Source: CmP2 sp052084925 (lineage in GTDB: Bacteria > Actinomycetota > Actinomycetes > Actinomycetales > Micrococcaceae). Taken from it: a stretch of 64,000 nt of DNA. The position numbers and the translations under genes were made by a program. The notes below the pieces were generated by a model. The model saw only the letters and a program-made list of their open reading frames with translations. It was not told the DNA's origin and did not search any database. The stretch's first letter is position 1. Each line of letters starts with the position of its first letter. The stretch spans positions 62,001-126,000 of the forward strand of contig JBQDEV010000002.1 of assembly GCA_052084925.1 (NCBI GenBank), written 5' to 3'. This document shows, in pieces, positions 55,508 through 64,000 of this stretch.

Positions 55508-56305
55508 ATGACCACCGTCGACCTTCGACACCTCGACGCCCATCGGTACGCGCAGTGGCTGAAGGAACCCGATGCCACGCTCTTCGTGCCGGTGGGTGCC
55601 TTCGAGCAGCACGGACCGCACCTGCCGATGGCCGCAGATGAGATCCTGGCCTCGCATATGGCCCGCGGTGTCGCGGAAAGTATGGCAGCGATGGTGGCAG
55701 CCCCGATCAACTACGGCTACAAGTCCCAACAGAAATCCGGAGGTGGTGACCATTTACCCGGCACCGTCTCTCTCGACGCCGCCACCTTGATCGGGGTGAC
55801 CCGCAGCATCGTCAGCTCCTACCTGCGCCAGGGGCTCACCCGACTGGTGCTGCTCAACGGGCACTACGAGAACTACCAGTTTCTCTATGAGGGGGTGGAC
55901 CTGGCCCTGCGCGACGCCGGTGTTGCCACCGAGGGCGATGCTGGCCCCGACGCCCCCGCGGTGCTGCTGCTCTCCTACTGGGACTATGTCAGCGATCAGA
56001 CGTTGGCCACGGTCTACCCTGACGGCTTTCCGGGCTGGGATATCGAGCACGGCGGGGTGCTGGAAACCGCGCTGATGCTGCACCTGCAGCCTGAGCTGGT
56101 GGAGCTGGACCGTGCCCCGGACCATCCGGCGGCTCAACTGCCGCGCTTCGACCGGCTACCGGTCGTGGCCGAGCGCACTCCGGGTTCGGGGTGCCTCTCC
56201 GCGCCCGCCGGCGCCACCGCGGAGAAGGGGCGGCTGCTCTACGAACAGGTGACGACGTCGATCGCCGCGGATTTGCGCCAGGAGTTCAGTCTCCCCGTGG
56301 CGTGA
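55508..56305 (+). CDS. Creatininase (creatinine amidohydrolase)
   Basis: It interconverts creatinine and creatine with a Mn/Zn centre. It has 265 residues, close to the 259 of the P. putida enzyme. Seen: PVGAFEQHGPHLPM with metal-binding Glu and His, MAADEILAS, the creatininase-specific YGYKSQQKSGGGDHLPGT, LLNGHYENYQFLYEG, SYWDYV and GWDIEHGGVLETALML. These separate it from other family members such as MftE. AGGGAGGA precedes the ATG at 55508; the in-frame ATG at 55475 is less likely. It completes the creatinine-to-pyruvate route and sits beside a manganese-type importer. Confidence 0.93.
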   Translation: MTTVDLRHLDAHRYAQWLKEPDATLFVPVGAFEQHGPHLPMAADEILASHMARGVAESMAAMVAAPINYGYKSQQKSGGGDHLPGTVSLDAATLIGVTRSIVSSYLRQGLTRLVLLNGHYENYQFLYEGVDLALRDAGVATEGDAGPDAPAVLLLSYWDYVSDQTLATVYPDGFPGWDIEHGGVLETALMLHLQPELVELDRAPDHPAAQLPRFDRLPVVAERTPGSGCLSAPAGATAEKGRLLYEQVTTSIAADLRQEFSLPVA

Positions 56306-56360
56306 ATCGATCACGCAGATATGGAACAATAGGCGGGTGCCGTCGGCGACGGCGGCACGG

Positions 56361-56432
56361 TCCGCCCTGGTGTAACGGCAGCACGCCAGCCTTTGGAGCT
56401 GTGCAGTATAGGTTCGAATCCTATGGGCGGAA
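56361..56432 (+). tRNA. tRNA-Gln (anticodon TTG)
   Basis: Cloverleaf folded by eye: acceptor TCCGCCC/GGGCGGA, D arm GTG/CAC, anticodon arm CCAGC with loop CTTTGGA (anticodon TTG), and T arm ATAGG-TTCGAAT-CCTAT. Discriminator A at 56432, CCA not encoded. The outermost anticodon-stem pair is a C-T mismatch. Confidence 0.92.
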
Positions 56433-56468
56433 CGTCCTGCAGTACTGCCAGCGAGGAAGTGACCGTCT

Positions 56469-57956
56469 GTGACCGAGTCCGTACATCCCACTGAGACCGC
56501 TGCCCCCTCGGCAGTCATCGTTCTGGCCGCAGGCCAGGGAACGAGGATGAAATCCACGACGCCGAAGGTGATGCACTCCATCGGTGGGCGCTCGCTCGTC
56601 GGACACGCGCTCGCCGCGGCACAGACCCTGCACCCGAGCCACCTGGTGGCGGTAGTCCGGCATGAGCGCGATCGCGTCGCCGCTCATCTCCAGGAACTGG
56701 TGCCCCAGCTGATCATCGCCGACCAGGACGAGATCCCCGGCACTGGCCGCGCGGTTGAGCTCGGCCTGGACGCGCTGCCGGCCGATCTCGAGGGCACCGT
56801 CGTCGTCACCTATGGTGATGTCCCGCTGCTGACCTCGCAGACCCTCACCGAGCTGGTCTCCACTCATCAGCGGGACGCGAACGCGGTGACCGTGCTGACT
56901 GCGTCGATTCCCGATCCCACCGGCTACGGCCGCATCGTGCGCGACGACACCGGTCTGGTGGAGCGCATCGTGGAGCACAAGGAGGCGCTGAAGCTGGCGC
57001 AGGACACCGGTGACGATTCCGTGCTGGCCCTGACCGAAGTAAACTCCGGGATTTATGCTTTTGACGCCGCGGTGCTGCGCCGCACCCTGTCCCAGGTCTC
57101 CACCGACAACGTCCAGGGCGAGAAGTACCTCACCGACGTGCTCGGCCTGGCCCGTGCCGAGGGCGGCCGCGTGGCCTCCCTGCTCACTGACGACCAGTGG
57201 GAGGTCGAGGGTGCGAACGACCGTCGCCAGTTGGCCGAACTGGGTCGCGAGCTGAACAACCGCCTTACCGATCACTGGATGCGTGCCGGGGTCACCATCA
57301 TTGACCCGGCCTCCACCTGGATCGATGTCCAGGTCACCCTGAGCCCCGACGTCGTGCTCAAGCCCGGAACCCAGCTGCACGGGGCCACTACCGTGGGCGT
57401 GGGCTCCGTGATCGGCCCCGATACCACCCTGACCGATGTCTCGGTCGGTGCCGGCGCCACCGTCAAGCGCACCGACGCCACCGAGGCAGTGATTGGCGAC
57501 GACGCCACCGTGGGGCCCTTCACCTACCTGCGCCCCGGCACCGTGCTGGGCGAGGAGGGCAAGATTGGCGCGTTTTACGAGACCAAGAAAGTCACCATCG
57601 GGCGCGGCTCCAAACTCTCGCATCTCGGCTACGCCGGCGACGCCGAGATCGGGGAGTACACCAACATCGGCTGCGGCAATATCACCGCCAACTACGACGG
57701 CGTGAACAAGCACCGCACCGTCATCGGATCGCAGGTGCGCACCGGTTCCAATACCGTCTTCACCGCCCCGGTGGAGATTGGCGACGGCGCCTACACCGGT
57801 GCTGGAGCCGTGGTGCGCAAGAACGTCCCGGCCGGCGCCCTGGCCCTGACCGTGGCCCAGCAGCGCAACATGGAGAACTGGGTGGTCCAGAATCGTCCCG
57901 GCACCGCCGCGGCTGAAGCAGCCAGTGCAGCCGAATCCGCGGACCCCACCCCCTGA
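56469..57956 (+). CDS. glmU: Bifunctional GlmU: glucosamine-1-phosphate acetyltransferase / UDP-GlcNAc pyrophosphorylase
   Basis: It makes UDP-GlcNAc for cell wall synthesis. It has 495 residues. The N-terminal nucleotidyltransferase has LAAGQGTRMKSTTPKVMH and TYGDVPLL, with VEVNSGIYAF-like TEVNSGIYAF. The C-terminal left-handed beta-helix (about 270-460) has the acetyltransferase residues in RPGTVLGEEGKIGAFYETKK and NITANYDGVNKHRT. A GTG start follows GCGAGGAAG. Followed closely by prs, a conserved actinobacterial order. Confidence 0.96.
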   Translation: MTESVHPTETAAPSAVIVLAAGQGTRMKSTTPKVMHSIGGRSLVGHALAAAQTLHPSHLVAVVRHERDRVAAHLQELVPQLIIADQDEIPGTGRAVELGLDALPADLEGTVVVTYGDVPLLTSQTLTELVSTHQRDANAVTVLTASIPDPTGYGRIVRDDTGLVERIVEHKEALKLAQDTGDDSVLALTEVNSGIYAFDAAVLRRTLSQVSTDNVQGEKYLTDVLGLARAEGGRVASLLTDDQWEVEGANDRRQLAELGRELNNRLTDHWMRAGVTIIDPASTWIDVQVTLSPDVVLKPGTQLHGATTVGVGSVIGPDTTLTDVSVGAGATVKRTDATEAVIGDDATVGPFTYLRPGTVLGEEGKIGAFYETKKVTIGRGSKLSHLGYAGDAEIGEYTNIGCGNITANYDGVNKHRTVIGSQVRTGSNTVFTAPVEIGDGAYTGAGAVVRKNVPAGALALTVAQQRNMENWVVQNRPGTAAAEAASAAESADPTP

Positions 57957-58023
57957 GCTCCACCACGATCACCTCCCTATCCCTTTCCTGTCGCACCGAA
58001 CCACCGTCACTGAGGAGAACCCG

Positions 58024-59004
58024 ATGAGCGAACTCAGCCATCACGTCAACAAGAAGCTGGTCGTCGCCTCCGGACGTGCGCACCCCGAGCTGGCGGAGGA
58101 GATCGCCGAGGCCCTGGGCACCGAGCTGCTGCCGCTGAGCGCCTACGATTTCGCCAACGGGGAGATCTACGTGCGCCCCGGGGAGTCGGTGCGCGGCAAG
58201 GACGTGTTCATCCTGCAGTCGCACCCGGCTCCGCTGAACAACTGGCTGATGGAGCAGCTGCTGCTCATCGACGCCGCCAAGCGCGCCTCCGCCCGCCGTA
58301 TCACCGTGGTGTCCCCGTTCTACCCCTACGCCCGCCAGGACAAGAAGGGCCGCGGCCGCGAGCCGATCTCGGCGCGCATGGTCGCCGACCTCTACAAGGC
58401 CACCGGCGCCGACCGCGTGATGAGCGTGGACCTGCACACCGCCCAGATCCAGGGCTTCTTCGACGGACCGGTGGACCACCTCTTCGCCATCCCGCTGCTG
58501 GCTGACTACATCCGCGGACGGGTGGGCAACTCCGAGGTCACCGTGGTCTCCCCGGACACCGGCCGGGTGCGCGTGGCCGAGCAGTGGGCCGATCGTCTCG
58601 GCGGCGTGCCACTGGCCTTCGTGCACAAGTCCCGCGACCTCACCGTGCCCAACCAGGCCGAGTCCAAGACGGTCGTCGGCCAGGTCGAGGGGCGCACCTG
58701 CGTGCTCATCGACGACATGATCGACACCGGCGGCACCATCGCCGGGGCGGTGCGCGTGCTCAAGGAAGCCGGAGCCAAGGACGTCATCATCGCCGCCACC
58801 CACGCCGTGTTCTCGGACCCGGCCGCCCAGCGTCTGGGCGAGTGCGGGGCACGCGAGGTCGTCGTCACCAACACCCTGCCGATCCCGGCCGGCAAGCGCT
58901 TCAACAACCTCACCGTGCTCTCGATCGCCCCGCTGATCGCCCGCGCCATCAAGGAGGTCTTCGAAGACGGTTCCGTGACGAGCCTCTTCGACGGCAACGC
59001 CTGA
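58024..59004 (+). CDS. prs: Ribose-phosphate pyrophosphokinase
   Basis: It makes PRPP from ribose 5-phosphate and ATP for nucleotide, His and Trp synthesis. It has 326 residues. Seen: SGRAHPELAEEIAEALG, FANGEIYVRPGESVRG, PYARQDKKGRGREPISA (flexible loop), DLHTAQIQGFFDGPVDHL and the PRPP loop LIDDMIDTGGTI. GAGGAG precedes the ATG at 58024. Confidence 0.97.
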   Translation: MSELSHHVNKKLVVASGRAHPELAEEIAEALGTELLPLSAYDFANGEIYVRPGESVRGKDVFILQSHPAPLNNWLMEQLLLIDAAKRASARRITVVSPFYPYARQDKKGRGREPISARMVADLYKATGADRVMSVDLHTAQIQGFFDGPVDHLFAIPLLADYIRGRVGNSEVTVVSPDTGRVRVAEQWADRLGGVPLAFVHKSRDLTVPNQAESKTVVGQVEGRTCVLIDDMIDTGGTIAGAVRVLKEAGAKDVIIAATHAVFSDPAAQRLGECGAREVVVTNTLPIPAGKRFNNLTVLSIAPLIARAIKEVFEDGSVTSLFDGNA

Positions 59005-59029
59005 GAGACTGACCCGCGGCACGAAGTGC

Positions 59030-59114
59030 TACGATAGACGCTGTTGCCCAGGCGAGGGAGCTTCACGCTCCGTGATCGACGAGGCTGCCAGCGACCCGCA
59101 TCGCGGATCCTGGC
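59030..59114 (+). promoter_or_regulatory. rplY promoter -10 and structured 5' leader
   Basis: TACGAT at 59030-59035 is a good -10, with CTGACC at 59009 as a weak -35 with only 15 nt between. The leader of about 160 nt folds into GGAGC-TTCAC-GCTCC (59057-59071) and a two-part stem. In that stem GCCAG (59087-59091) pairs with CTGGC (59110-59114), and CCGC (59096-59099) with GCGG (59103-59106). A ribosomal-protein leader is possible. Confidence 0.4.
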
Positions 59115-59201
59115 GTGTCCCACCTTTCCTGCCTGGAATGCTTGGAATCAGTGGTCCGGTGCGCGTGCATCGGGCCAACCCGACACCCACAGGAGGACAC
59201 C

Positions 59202-59840
59202 ATGAGCGACCGCATCAAACTGCAGGTTGAGACCCGCGACGACTTCGGCAAGGGCGCATCCCGCCGCGCACGCCGCGAGGGTAAGATCCCCGCCGTGATC
59301 TACGGCCACGGCACCGAGCCCCAGCACATCCTGATGCCCGGCCAGGAGACCTTCCTCGCCGTGCGTAACCCCAACGCCCTGCTGACCCTGGTCAACGGCG
59401 GCGACGAGATCATGGCCCTGCCGAAGGACGTGCAGCGCGATCCGCTGAAGGACACCATCGACCACATCGACCTGCTCATCGTGCGCAAGGGCGAGAAGGT
59501 CACCGTCGACGTCTACGTCGAGGTCGAGGGCGAAGTCGCACCGGGTGCGATCCACAACCTCGAGGAGTCCACCGTGCCGGTCGAGGCCGACGCGCTGAAG
59601 CTGCCCGAGCGGGTCACCGTCTCCGTCGAGGGCCGCGAGCCCGGCGACCACGTGCACACCACCGACATCACCATCGACGGCGCGGGCACCGTGCTGCTCG
59701 AGGACGATCACGTCATCGTCACCGTCAACGAGGTCATCGAGCAGGACCTGGGCGAAGAGGCCGAGGGTGACGAGGCCGCTGAGGGTGGCGAGTCCTCCGA
59801 GGGCGAGTCCGGCGAGTCGGCTGAGTCCGACAGCGAGTGA
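59202..59840 (+). CDS. rplY: Ribosomal protein bL25, Ctc/TL5 form
   Basis: This 5S rRNA-binding large-subunit protein has 212 residues. The N-terminal L25 domain (about 1-92) has FGKGASRRARREGKIPAVIYG and HIDLLIVRKGEKV. The C-terminal TL5 domain (about 97-180) follows, and then a very acidic Glu/Ser/Gly tail (about 187-212). AGGAGG precedes the ATG. It has a long 5' leader and continues to pth. Confidence 0.95.
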   Translation: MSDRIKLQVETRDDFGKGASRRARREGKIPAVIYGHGTEPQHILMPGQETFLAVRNPNALLTLVNGGDEIMALPKDVQRDPLKDTIDHIDLLIVRKGEKVTVDVYVEVEGEVAPGAIHNLEESTVPVEADALKLPERVTVSVEGREPGDHVHTTDITIDGAGTVLLEDDHVIVTVNEVIEQDLGEEAEGDEAAEGGESSEGESGESAESDSE

Positions 59841-59902
59841 ATCAAGGCTGATCAGTCCTGAACACCACCGCGGAGACCAGCTCCACCACCGGCCCCTGGC
59901 TG

Positions 59903-60457
59903 GTGGTGGGGCTGGGCAACCCCGGCGACAAGTACGCCGGAACCCGCCACAACATCGGCCACCAGGTGGTCAACGAGCTGGCCGCGCGCCGCAGCGAACG
60001 CTGGGGCACCCATAAGGCCGGCGCCGCCGTCGCCGACACCCGGCTGCGCCCCGGCGGCCCCAAACTTATCTTGGCGAAACCCGCCAGCTACATGAACCTC
60101 TCCGGCAAGCCCGTCAGCGCGCTGCTGCGCTTCTTTTCCCTGACCCCGGAGCAGCTCATCGTCATCCACGACGAACTCGATATCGACTTCGAGATGATTC
60201 GCCTCAAACGCGGAGGGGGTGAAGGCGGACACAACGGCCTGAAATCCATCAGCCAGTCACTGGGCACCCGCGACTATCTGCGTGTGCGCGCCGGCATCGG
60301 TCGGCCCCCGGGACAGATGGACGTTGCCGACTATGTGCTGCGCCCCTTCGGGACCAGCGAGCGTCCGCATCTGCCGCTGCACGTGGACCGTTGCGCCGAC
60401 GCCGTCGAAACCCTCATCGAGGACGGACTGACGCCGGCGCAGAACCGGTTCCACTAG
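59903..60457 (+). CDS. pth: Peptidyl-tRNA hydrolase
   Basis: It recycles peptidyl-tRNA. Seen: VGLGNPGDKYAGTRHNIG with the catalytic His, KPASYMNLSGKPV, HDELDIDFEMIRLK, GGGEGGHNGL and RVRAGIGRPPG. The GTG at 59903 is the first usual start codon, but it would cut off part of the first beta strand. The frame stays open to 59852, and a CTG at 59858 lies 10 nt after AAGG, giving a 15-residue-longer protein that restores the WLVVGLGNPG strand. The true start may therefore be the CTG. Confidence 0.9.
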   Translation: MVGLGNPGDKYAGTRHNIGHQVVNELAARRSERWGTHKAGAAVADTRLRPGGPKLILAKPASYMNLSGKPVSALLRFFSLTPEQLIVIHDELDIDFEMIRLKRGGGEGGHNGLKSISQSLGTRDYLRVRAGIGRPPGQMDVADYVLRPFGTSERPHLPLHVDRCADAVETLIEDGLTPAQNRFH

Positions 60458-60484
60458 AGCGAAGCGATCAGATCGGCACGCGGG

Positions 60485-60982
60485 TCAGCGCGACTCGATC
60501 CACTTCTTGACCTCACGGGCCTGGCGATTCACCACGCGGCCCACCTGCGGCTCGGCGAACTGAGCGATCTTCGCGCCCGCGAACGGAATGCCGCAGGAGA
60601 CCGAACCCGACACCGTGATGCGGGTGCCGGTGGCGGTGGGCTCCAGCACCTGGGTGACCTCGGCGGTGACCTTGCCCGCCGGCACCGTCACCGTCATGGC
60701 AGCAGTGCGTGCACCCTCGGCCGACGGTGCGGACCACCGATCCTCCTGGTGCACCGAGATCTGCCCCTTCACGAACCTCTTGGCCATCTCCGGCAACTTC
60801 GCGGCAGGCACCGTGCGCGTCATGGACACGGTGGTTGCCTCGCCGCCGGAGGCCTGAGCGGAGAATTCCGTCAGCTCGCCGCCGAGCGATTCGGAGACCG
60901 AGCGGTTGAACGCCTCGTCGGTGAGGACGGCGAAGACCTCGTCGACAGGGAAGGGCAGCTCGGTGGATTCGGTGAAGGCCAT
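60485..60982 (-). CDS. DUF2505 family SRPBCC-like protein
   Basis: This 165-residue protein resembles the START/SRPBCC helix-grip fold of DUF2505: MAFTESTELPFPVDEVFAVLTDEAF at the N-terminus (in part), a strand-rich middle and a C-terminal helix with AQFAEPQVGRVVNRQAREVKKWI (in part). Binding of a hydrophobic ligand is possible; function unknown. It is a single gene on the minus strand between pth and mfd. Confidence 0.85.
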   Translation of the reverse strand: MAFTESTELPFPVDEVFAVLTDEAFNRSVSESLGGELTEFSAQASGGEATTVSMTRTVPAAKLPEMAKRFVKGQISVHQEDRWSAPSAEGARTAAMTVTVPAGKVTAEVTQVLEPTATGTRITVSGSVSCGIPFAGAKIAQFAEPQVGRVVNRQAREVKKWIESR

Positions 60983-61192
60983 GGTGAAGGCTCCTGTTCT
61001 CGCGGGGACGGGTGCGCGCCCGCGCCGGGTGGTTCGTTGCTGCGTTCGAGTCTACGGGAATCGCTACTGATGAGTGTTCTGCGGCGCCGCCCGGAGTCGA
61101 TATGCTGGAGGGCGCGCCGTCGAACGCCACCAAGGCCAGCCCGACGACGGCGACGCCCGTGAAGAACGCCCGTGAAGGCCAAAGGAATCCTT

Positions 61193-64000
61193 GTGAGTTC
61201 AGCCCCATCGCCCCTGGCACCCCTGCTGTCCCTGCTGAGCCAGGATGCGGCGGTGTCGGCGGCCCGGGCTGCGGCCGGTCGCAGCGATCGCACCGCGGAT
61301 CTGGCGCTGGCGCTGCCCGACGGAGCCCGACCCGCGGTCACCGCGTTGCTATCCGAGGCGCTGGCGGCGACTCCCGGGGACGACCACCCGGTGGTGCTGC
61401 TCATCACCGCCACGGCGCGCGAGGCCGAAGACCTCACCACCACGCTGGGTGCCTGGATGGATTCGGCCAGCGTCGCCCATTTCCCTTCCTGGGAGACGCT
61501 GCCGCACGAACGACTCTCCCCGCGCTCGGACACGGTGGGCCACCGCCTAGCCGTGCTGCGCCGGCTGGCCCACCCCGGGACGGACGGCCAGGCACCGCTG
61601 CGGGTGATCACCGCGCCGGTGCGCTCGGTGCTGCAGCCCCTGGTGGCTGGCCTGGGAGAGCTGCAGCCGGTGAGCGTGGCCGTCGGTGAGGAGCACGACT
61701 TCGACGACGTCGTCGCCCGACTCGCCGATGCCGCCTACTCCCGCGTGGACATGGTGTCTCGGCGCGGTGAGTTCGCCGTGCGCGGGGGTCTGCTGGATGT
61801 CTTCCCGCCCACCGAGCCGCACCCGCTGCGCATCGAGTTCTTCGGCGATGAGGTCGAGCAGATGCGCTACTTCTCGGTGGCCGATCAGCGGTCCCTGACC
61901 GATACCTCTGAGGACGGTTCCGCCACCCCCACCCGGCTCTTCGCCCCGCCCTGCCGGGAGCTGCTGCTCACCGAGGCGGTGCGGGAGAAGGCACGGAGCC
62001 TGCAGGCGACGATGCCCGGCTCGGTGGACATGTTGGAGCGGATGGCCGAGGGCATGGCCGTGGAAGGTATGGAATCGCTGGCCCCGCTGGTGGCCGAGAT
62101 GGTGCCGTTCTTGGACCTGCTGCCCGCCGGATCGCTCAGCGTCGTTGTCGAACCCGAACGGGTCCGGCACCGGGCTGACGATCTGCTGCGCACCAACGAG
62201 GAATTCCTCGAGGCCGCCTGGGCCTCGGCGGCCGGGGGCGGATCCGTGCCGATCGACCACCAGCAGCAGGCCGGCGGATTCGCCAGCCTTGCCGAAGCGC
62301 GTGCCCTGGCCCACCTGCGGGATCAAGGCTGGTGGCAGCTCAGCTCCCTAGAGACCGACACCGAGCTGCTGCCCGAGATCGATTCGTTGACCACCGGATT
62401 CCGCGCCCCCGTGCAGTTCACCGGCGACGTGGCCCCGATGATCGACTTGGTGCGCCAGCGGATGGAGCAGCGGTGGTGTGTGGTGGTGGCCACCGACGGC
62501 ACCGGGTCCGCGCGTCGGATCGCGGAGATGATGATCGAGGCCGGGATCACCGCCTCGCTGGTCGAGCACCTCGACGCTACCTCGGGGCTGCCCGCCTCGC
62601 AGGTGCTGCTCACCACCGCCGTCACCGGACGCGGCTTCACCTACCCTGACGGGCGCTTCGGCGTCGTCACCGAACAAGACCTGTTCGGACGCAACCACGT
62701 CAGCGCCGAACGCGGTGCCAAGCGGTCGCTGGCCCGGAAACGACGCAACGCCGTTGACCCGCTCGCCCTGCAGGAAGGCGACTACGTGGTGCACGCCCAG
62801 CACGGGATCGCGCGATTCGTGGAGCTGCAGCGCCGGAAAGTGGCCGGGTCCGTCTCCGCCGGAGGGGAGGGGTACCGCGAGTACTTGGTGCTGGAGTACG
62901 CCGCCTCCAAGCGCGGTGGACCGAAGGATCGGCTGTTCGTGCCGACCGACCAGCTCGACCAGGTCTCCCAGTACGTGGGCGGAGAGGCTCCGAGCCTGTC
63001 GAAGATGGGCGGTTCCGACTGGGCCGCCACCAAGTCCAAGGCGCGCAAGGCCACCCGTCAGATCGCCGGTGAGCTCATCCAGCTGTACTCCGCGCGCATG
63101 GCCTCCCGCGGTCACGCCTTCGCCACCGACACCCCGTGGCAGTCCGAACTGGAGGAGTCCTTCCCGTTCATCGAGACCCCGGACCAGCTCACCACCGTCA
63201 ACGAAGTCAAGAAGGACATGGAGGCCGAGGTGCCCATGGACCGGCTCGTCTCCGGCGACGTCGGCTTCGGCAAGACTGAGGTGGCGGTGCGTGCAGCCTT
63301 CAAAGCCGTGCAGGACGGCAAGCAGGTGGCCGTGCTGGTGCCCACCACGCTGCTGGCCCGCCAGCACACCAGCACGTTCACGGAGCGCTTCGCCGGGTTC
63401 CCGGTGCGAGTGAAGACCCTCTCGCGGTTCCAGAATGCCAAGGAGTCCCGCGAGATCCTACAGGGCATGGCGGAGGGCACGGTCGACGTCGTGATCGGCA
63501 CCCACCGGCTGCTCTCCTCCGAGATCGAGTTCAAGGACCTGGGCCTCGTCGTCGTCGATGAGGAACAGCGGTTCGGCGTCGAGCATAAGGAGGCGCTGAA
63601 GAAGATGCGCACCAATGTCGACGTGCTGGCGATGTCGGCCACGCCGATCCCACGCACCCTGGAGATGTCGCTGACCGGGATCAGGGAGACCTCGACCCTG
63701 GCCACCCCGCCCGAGGAGCGCCACCCGGTGCTGACCTATGTGGGCGGCTACACCGATCAGCAGGTCACCGCCGCGGTGCGCCGCGAGCTGATGCGCGAGG
63801 GCCAGGTGTTCTACGTGCACAACCGGGTGTCATCCATCGATTCCGTGGCCGTGCGGATCCGCGAGCTGGTGCCCGAGGCGCGCGTGGAAGTGGCGCATGG
63901 CAAGATGTCGGAGTCGCGGCTGGAGCAGATCATGGTGGACTTCTGGGAGCGGCGCTTCGATGTGCTGGTCTCCACCACCATCATCGAGACCGGGCTGGAC
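61193..64000 (+). CDS. mfd: Transcription-repair coupling factor (3' truncated by the window edge)
   Basis: It displaces stalled RNA polymerase and recruits UvrA. The visible 936 residues of about 1200 cover the UvrB-like N-terminal part (FPSWETLPHERLSP, RRGEFAVRGGLLDVFPP), the RNA-polymerase-interacting CarD-like domain (EGDYVVHAQHGIARFVEL), and most of the RecG-like translocase. The translocase has Walker A SGDVGFGKTEVAVRAAF, DEEQRFGV, and MSATPIPRTLEMS. GTG at 61193 follows AAAGGA; TTG at 61191 is out of frame. Order rplY-pth-mfd is conserved. Confidence 0.96.
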   Translation, partial: MSSAPSPLAPLLSLLSQDAAVSAARAAAGRSDRTADLALALPDGARPAVTALLSEALAATPGDDHPVVLLITATAREAEDLTTTLGAWMDSASVAHFPSWETLPHERLSPRSDTVGHRLAVLRRLAHPGTDGQAPLRVITAPVRSVLQPLVAGLGELQPVSVAVGEEHDFDDVVARLADAAYSRVDMVSRRGEFAVRGGLLDVFPPTEPHPLRIEFFGDEVEQMRYFSVADQRSLTDTSEDGSATPTRLFAPPCRELLLTEAVREKARSLQATMPGSVDMLERMAEGMAVEGMESLAPLVAEMVPFLDLLPAGSLSVVVEPERVRHRADDLLRTNEEFLEAAWASAAGGGSVPIDHQQQAGGFASLAEARALAHLRDQGWWQLSSLETDTELLPEIDSLTTGFRAPVQFTGDVAPMIDLVRQRMEQRWCVVVATDGTGSARRIAEMMIEAGITASLVEHLDATSGLPASQVLLTTAVTGRGFTYPDGRFGVVTEQDLFGRNHVSAERGAKRSLARKRRNAVDPLALQEGDYVVHAQHGIARFVELQRRKVAGSVSAGGEGYREYLVLEYAASKRGGPKDRLFVPTDQLDQVSQYVGGEAPSLSKMGGSDWAATKSKARKATRQIAGELIQLYSARMASRGHAFATDTPWQSELEESFPFIETPDQLTTVNEVKKDMEAEVPMDRLVSGDVGFGKTEVAVRAAFKAVQDGKQVAVLVPTTLLARQHTSTFTERFAGFPVRVKTLSRFQNAKESREILQGMAEGTVDVVIGTHRLLSSEIEFKDLGLVVVDEEQRFGVEHKEALKKMRTNVDVLAMSATPIPRTLEMSLTGIRETSTLATPPEERHPVLTYVGGYTDQQVTAAVRRELMREGQVFYVHNRVSSIDSVAVRIRELVPEARVEVAHGKMSESRLEQIMVDFWERRFDVLVSTTIIETGLD

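Overview
The window is high-GC actinobacterial chromosome, most likely from the order Micrococcales. The core gene order supports this: tatD, resuscitation-promoting factor, rsmA(ksgA), ispE, ABC-F at about 16.0-21.9 kb, and tRNA-Gln, glmU, prs, rplY, pth, mfd at 56.4-64 kb. Several short-leader promoters have a TAnnnT box only 6-7 nt before the start codon. I cannot name the genus.

Layout. 0-3.1 kb: the 3' part of an aldehyde dehydrogenase, a class V aminotransferase and a small membrane protein. 3.1-16.0 kb: a C1/glycine catabolic block. On the minus strand, glyA-soxB-soxD-soxA-soxG-sdaA are almost all translationally coupled. Divergent from it are a BCCT transporter and a creatinase, followed by an IclR and a GntR regulator. 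With the creatininase at 55.5 kb, the window encodes creatinine -> creatine -> sarcosine -> glycine -> serine -> pyruvate. 16.0-21.9 kb: conserved core genes, including an IspE homologue that has lost its expected catalytic residues. 22.0-36.3 kb: an acquired-looking secondary-metabolite island. It starts with a decayed ISL3-family transposase, then a 37-codon leader ORF and a set of mutually exclusive hairpins, then a 3473-residue trimodular NRPS (C-A-T, C-A-T, C-A-T-TE), an MbtH protein, a DrrAB-type exporter and an Sfp-type phosphopantetheinyl transferase.

36.4-40.7 kb: a TetR regulator divergent from a DUF1304 membrane protein and a medium-chain reductase, then the folate-independent methionine synthase pair mesX-mesD. 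40.9-42.4 kb: soxR divergent from a 7Fe ferredoxin and a flavin reductase, with a textbook SoxR box between them. 42.3-45.4 kb: amidohydrolase, alpha/beta hydrolase and an enterochelin-esterase-like protein. 45.5-49.3 kb: a siderophore-binding lipoprotein behind a DtxR-type iron box, and a polar amino acid ABC importer. 49.4-55.4 kb: acetyltransferase, AcuI-type reductase, an MntR-like regulator and a four-gene Mn/Zn-type ABC importer. The importer faces the creatininase across a 22-bp palindrome.

The most interesting signals are the leader peptide plus competing Shine-Dalgarno hairpins before the NRPS, the catalytically degenerate IspE, shared palindromes that tie the GntR regulator to the sarcosine operon, and the metal- and redox-responsive operators. 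All functions come from reading the sequence and from recalled family motifs; no searches were run.
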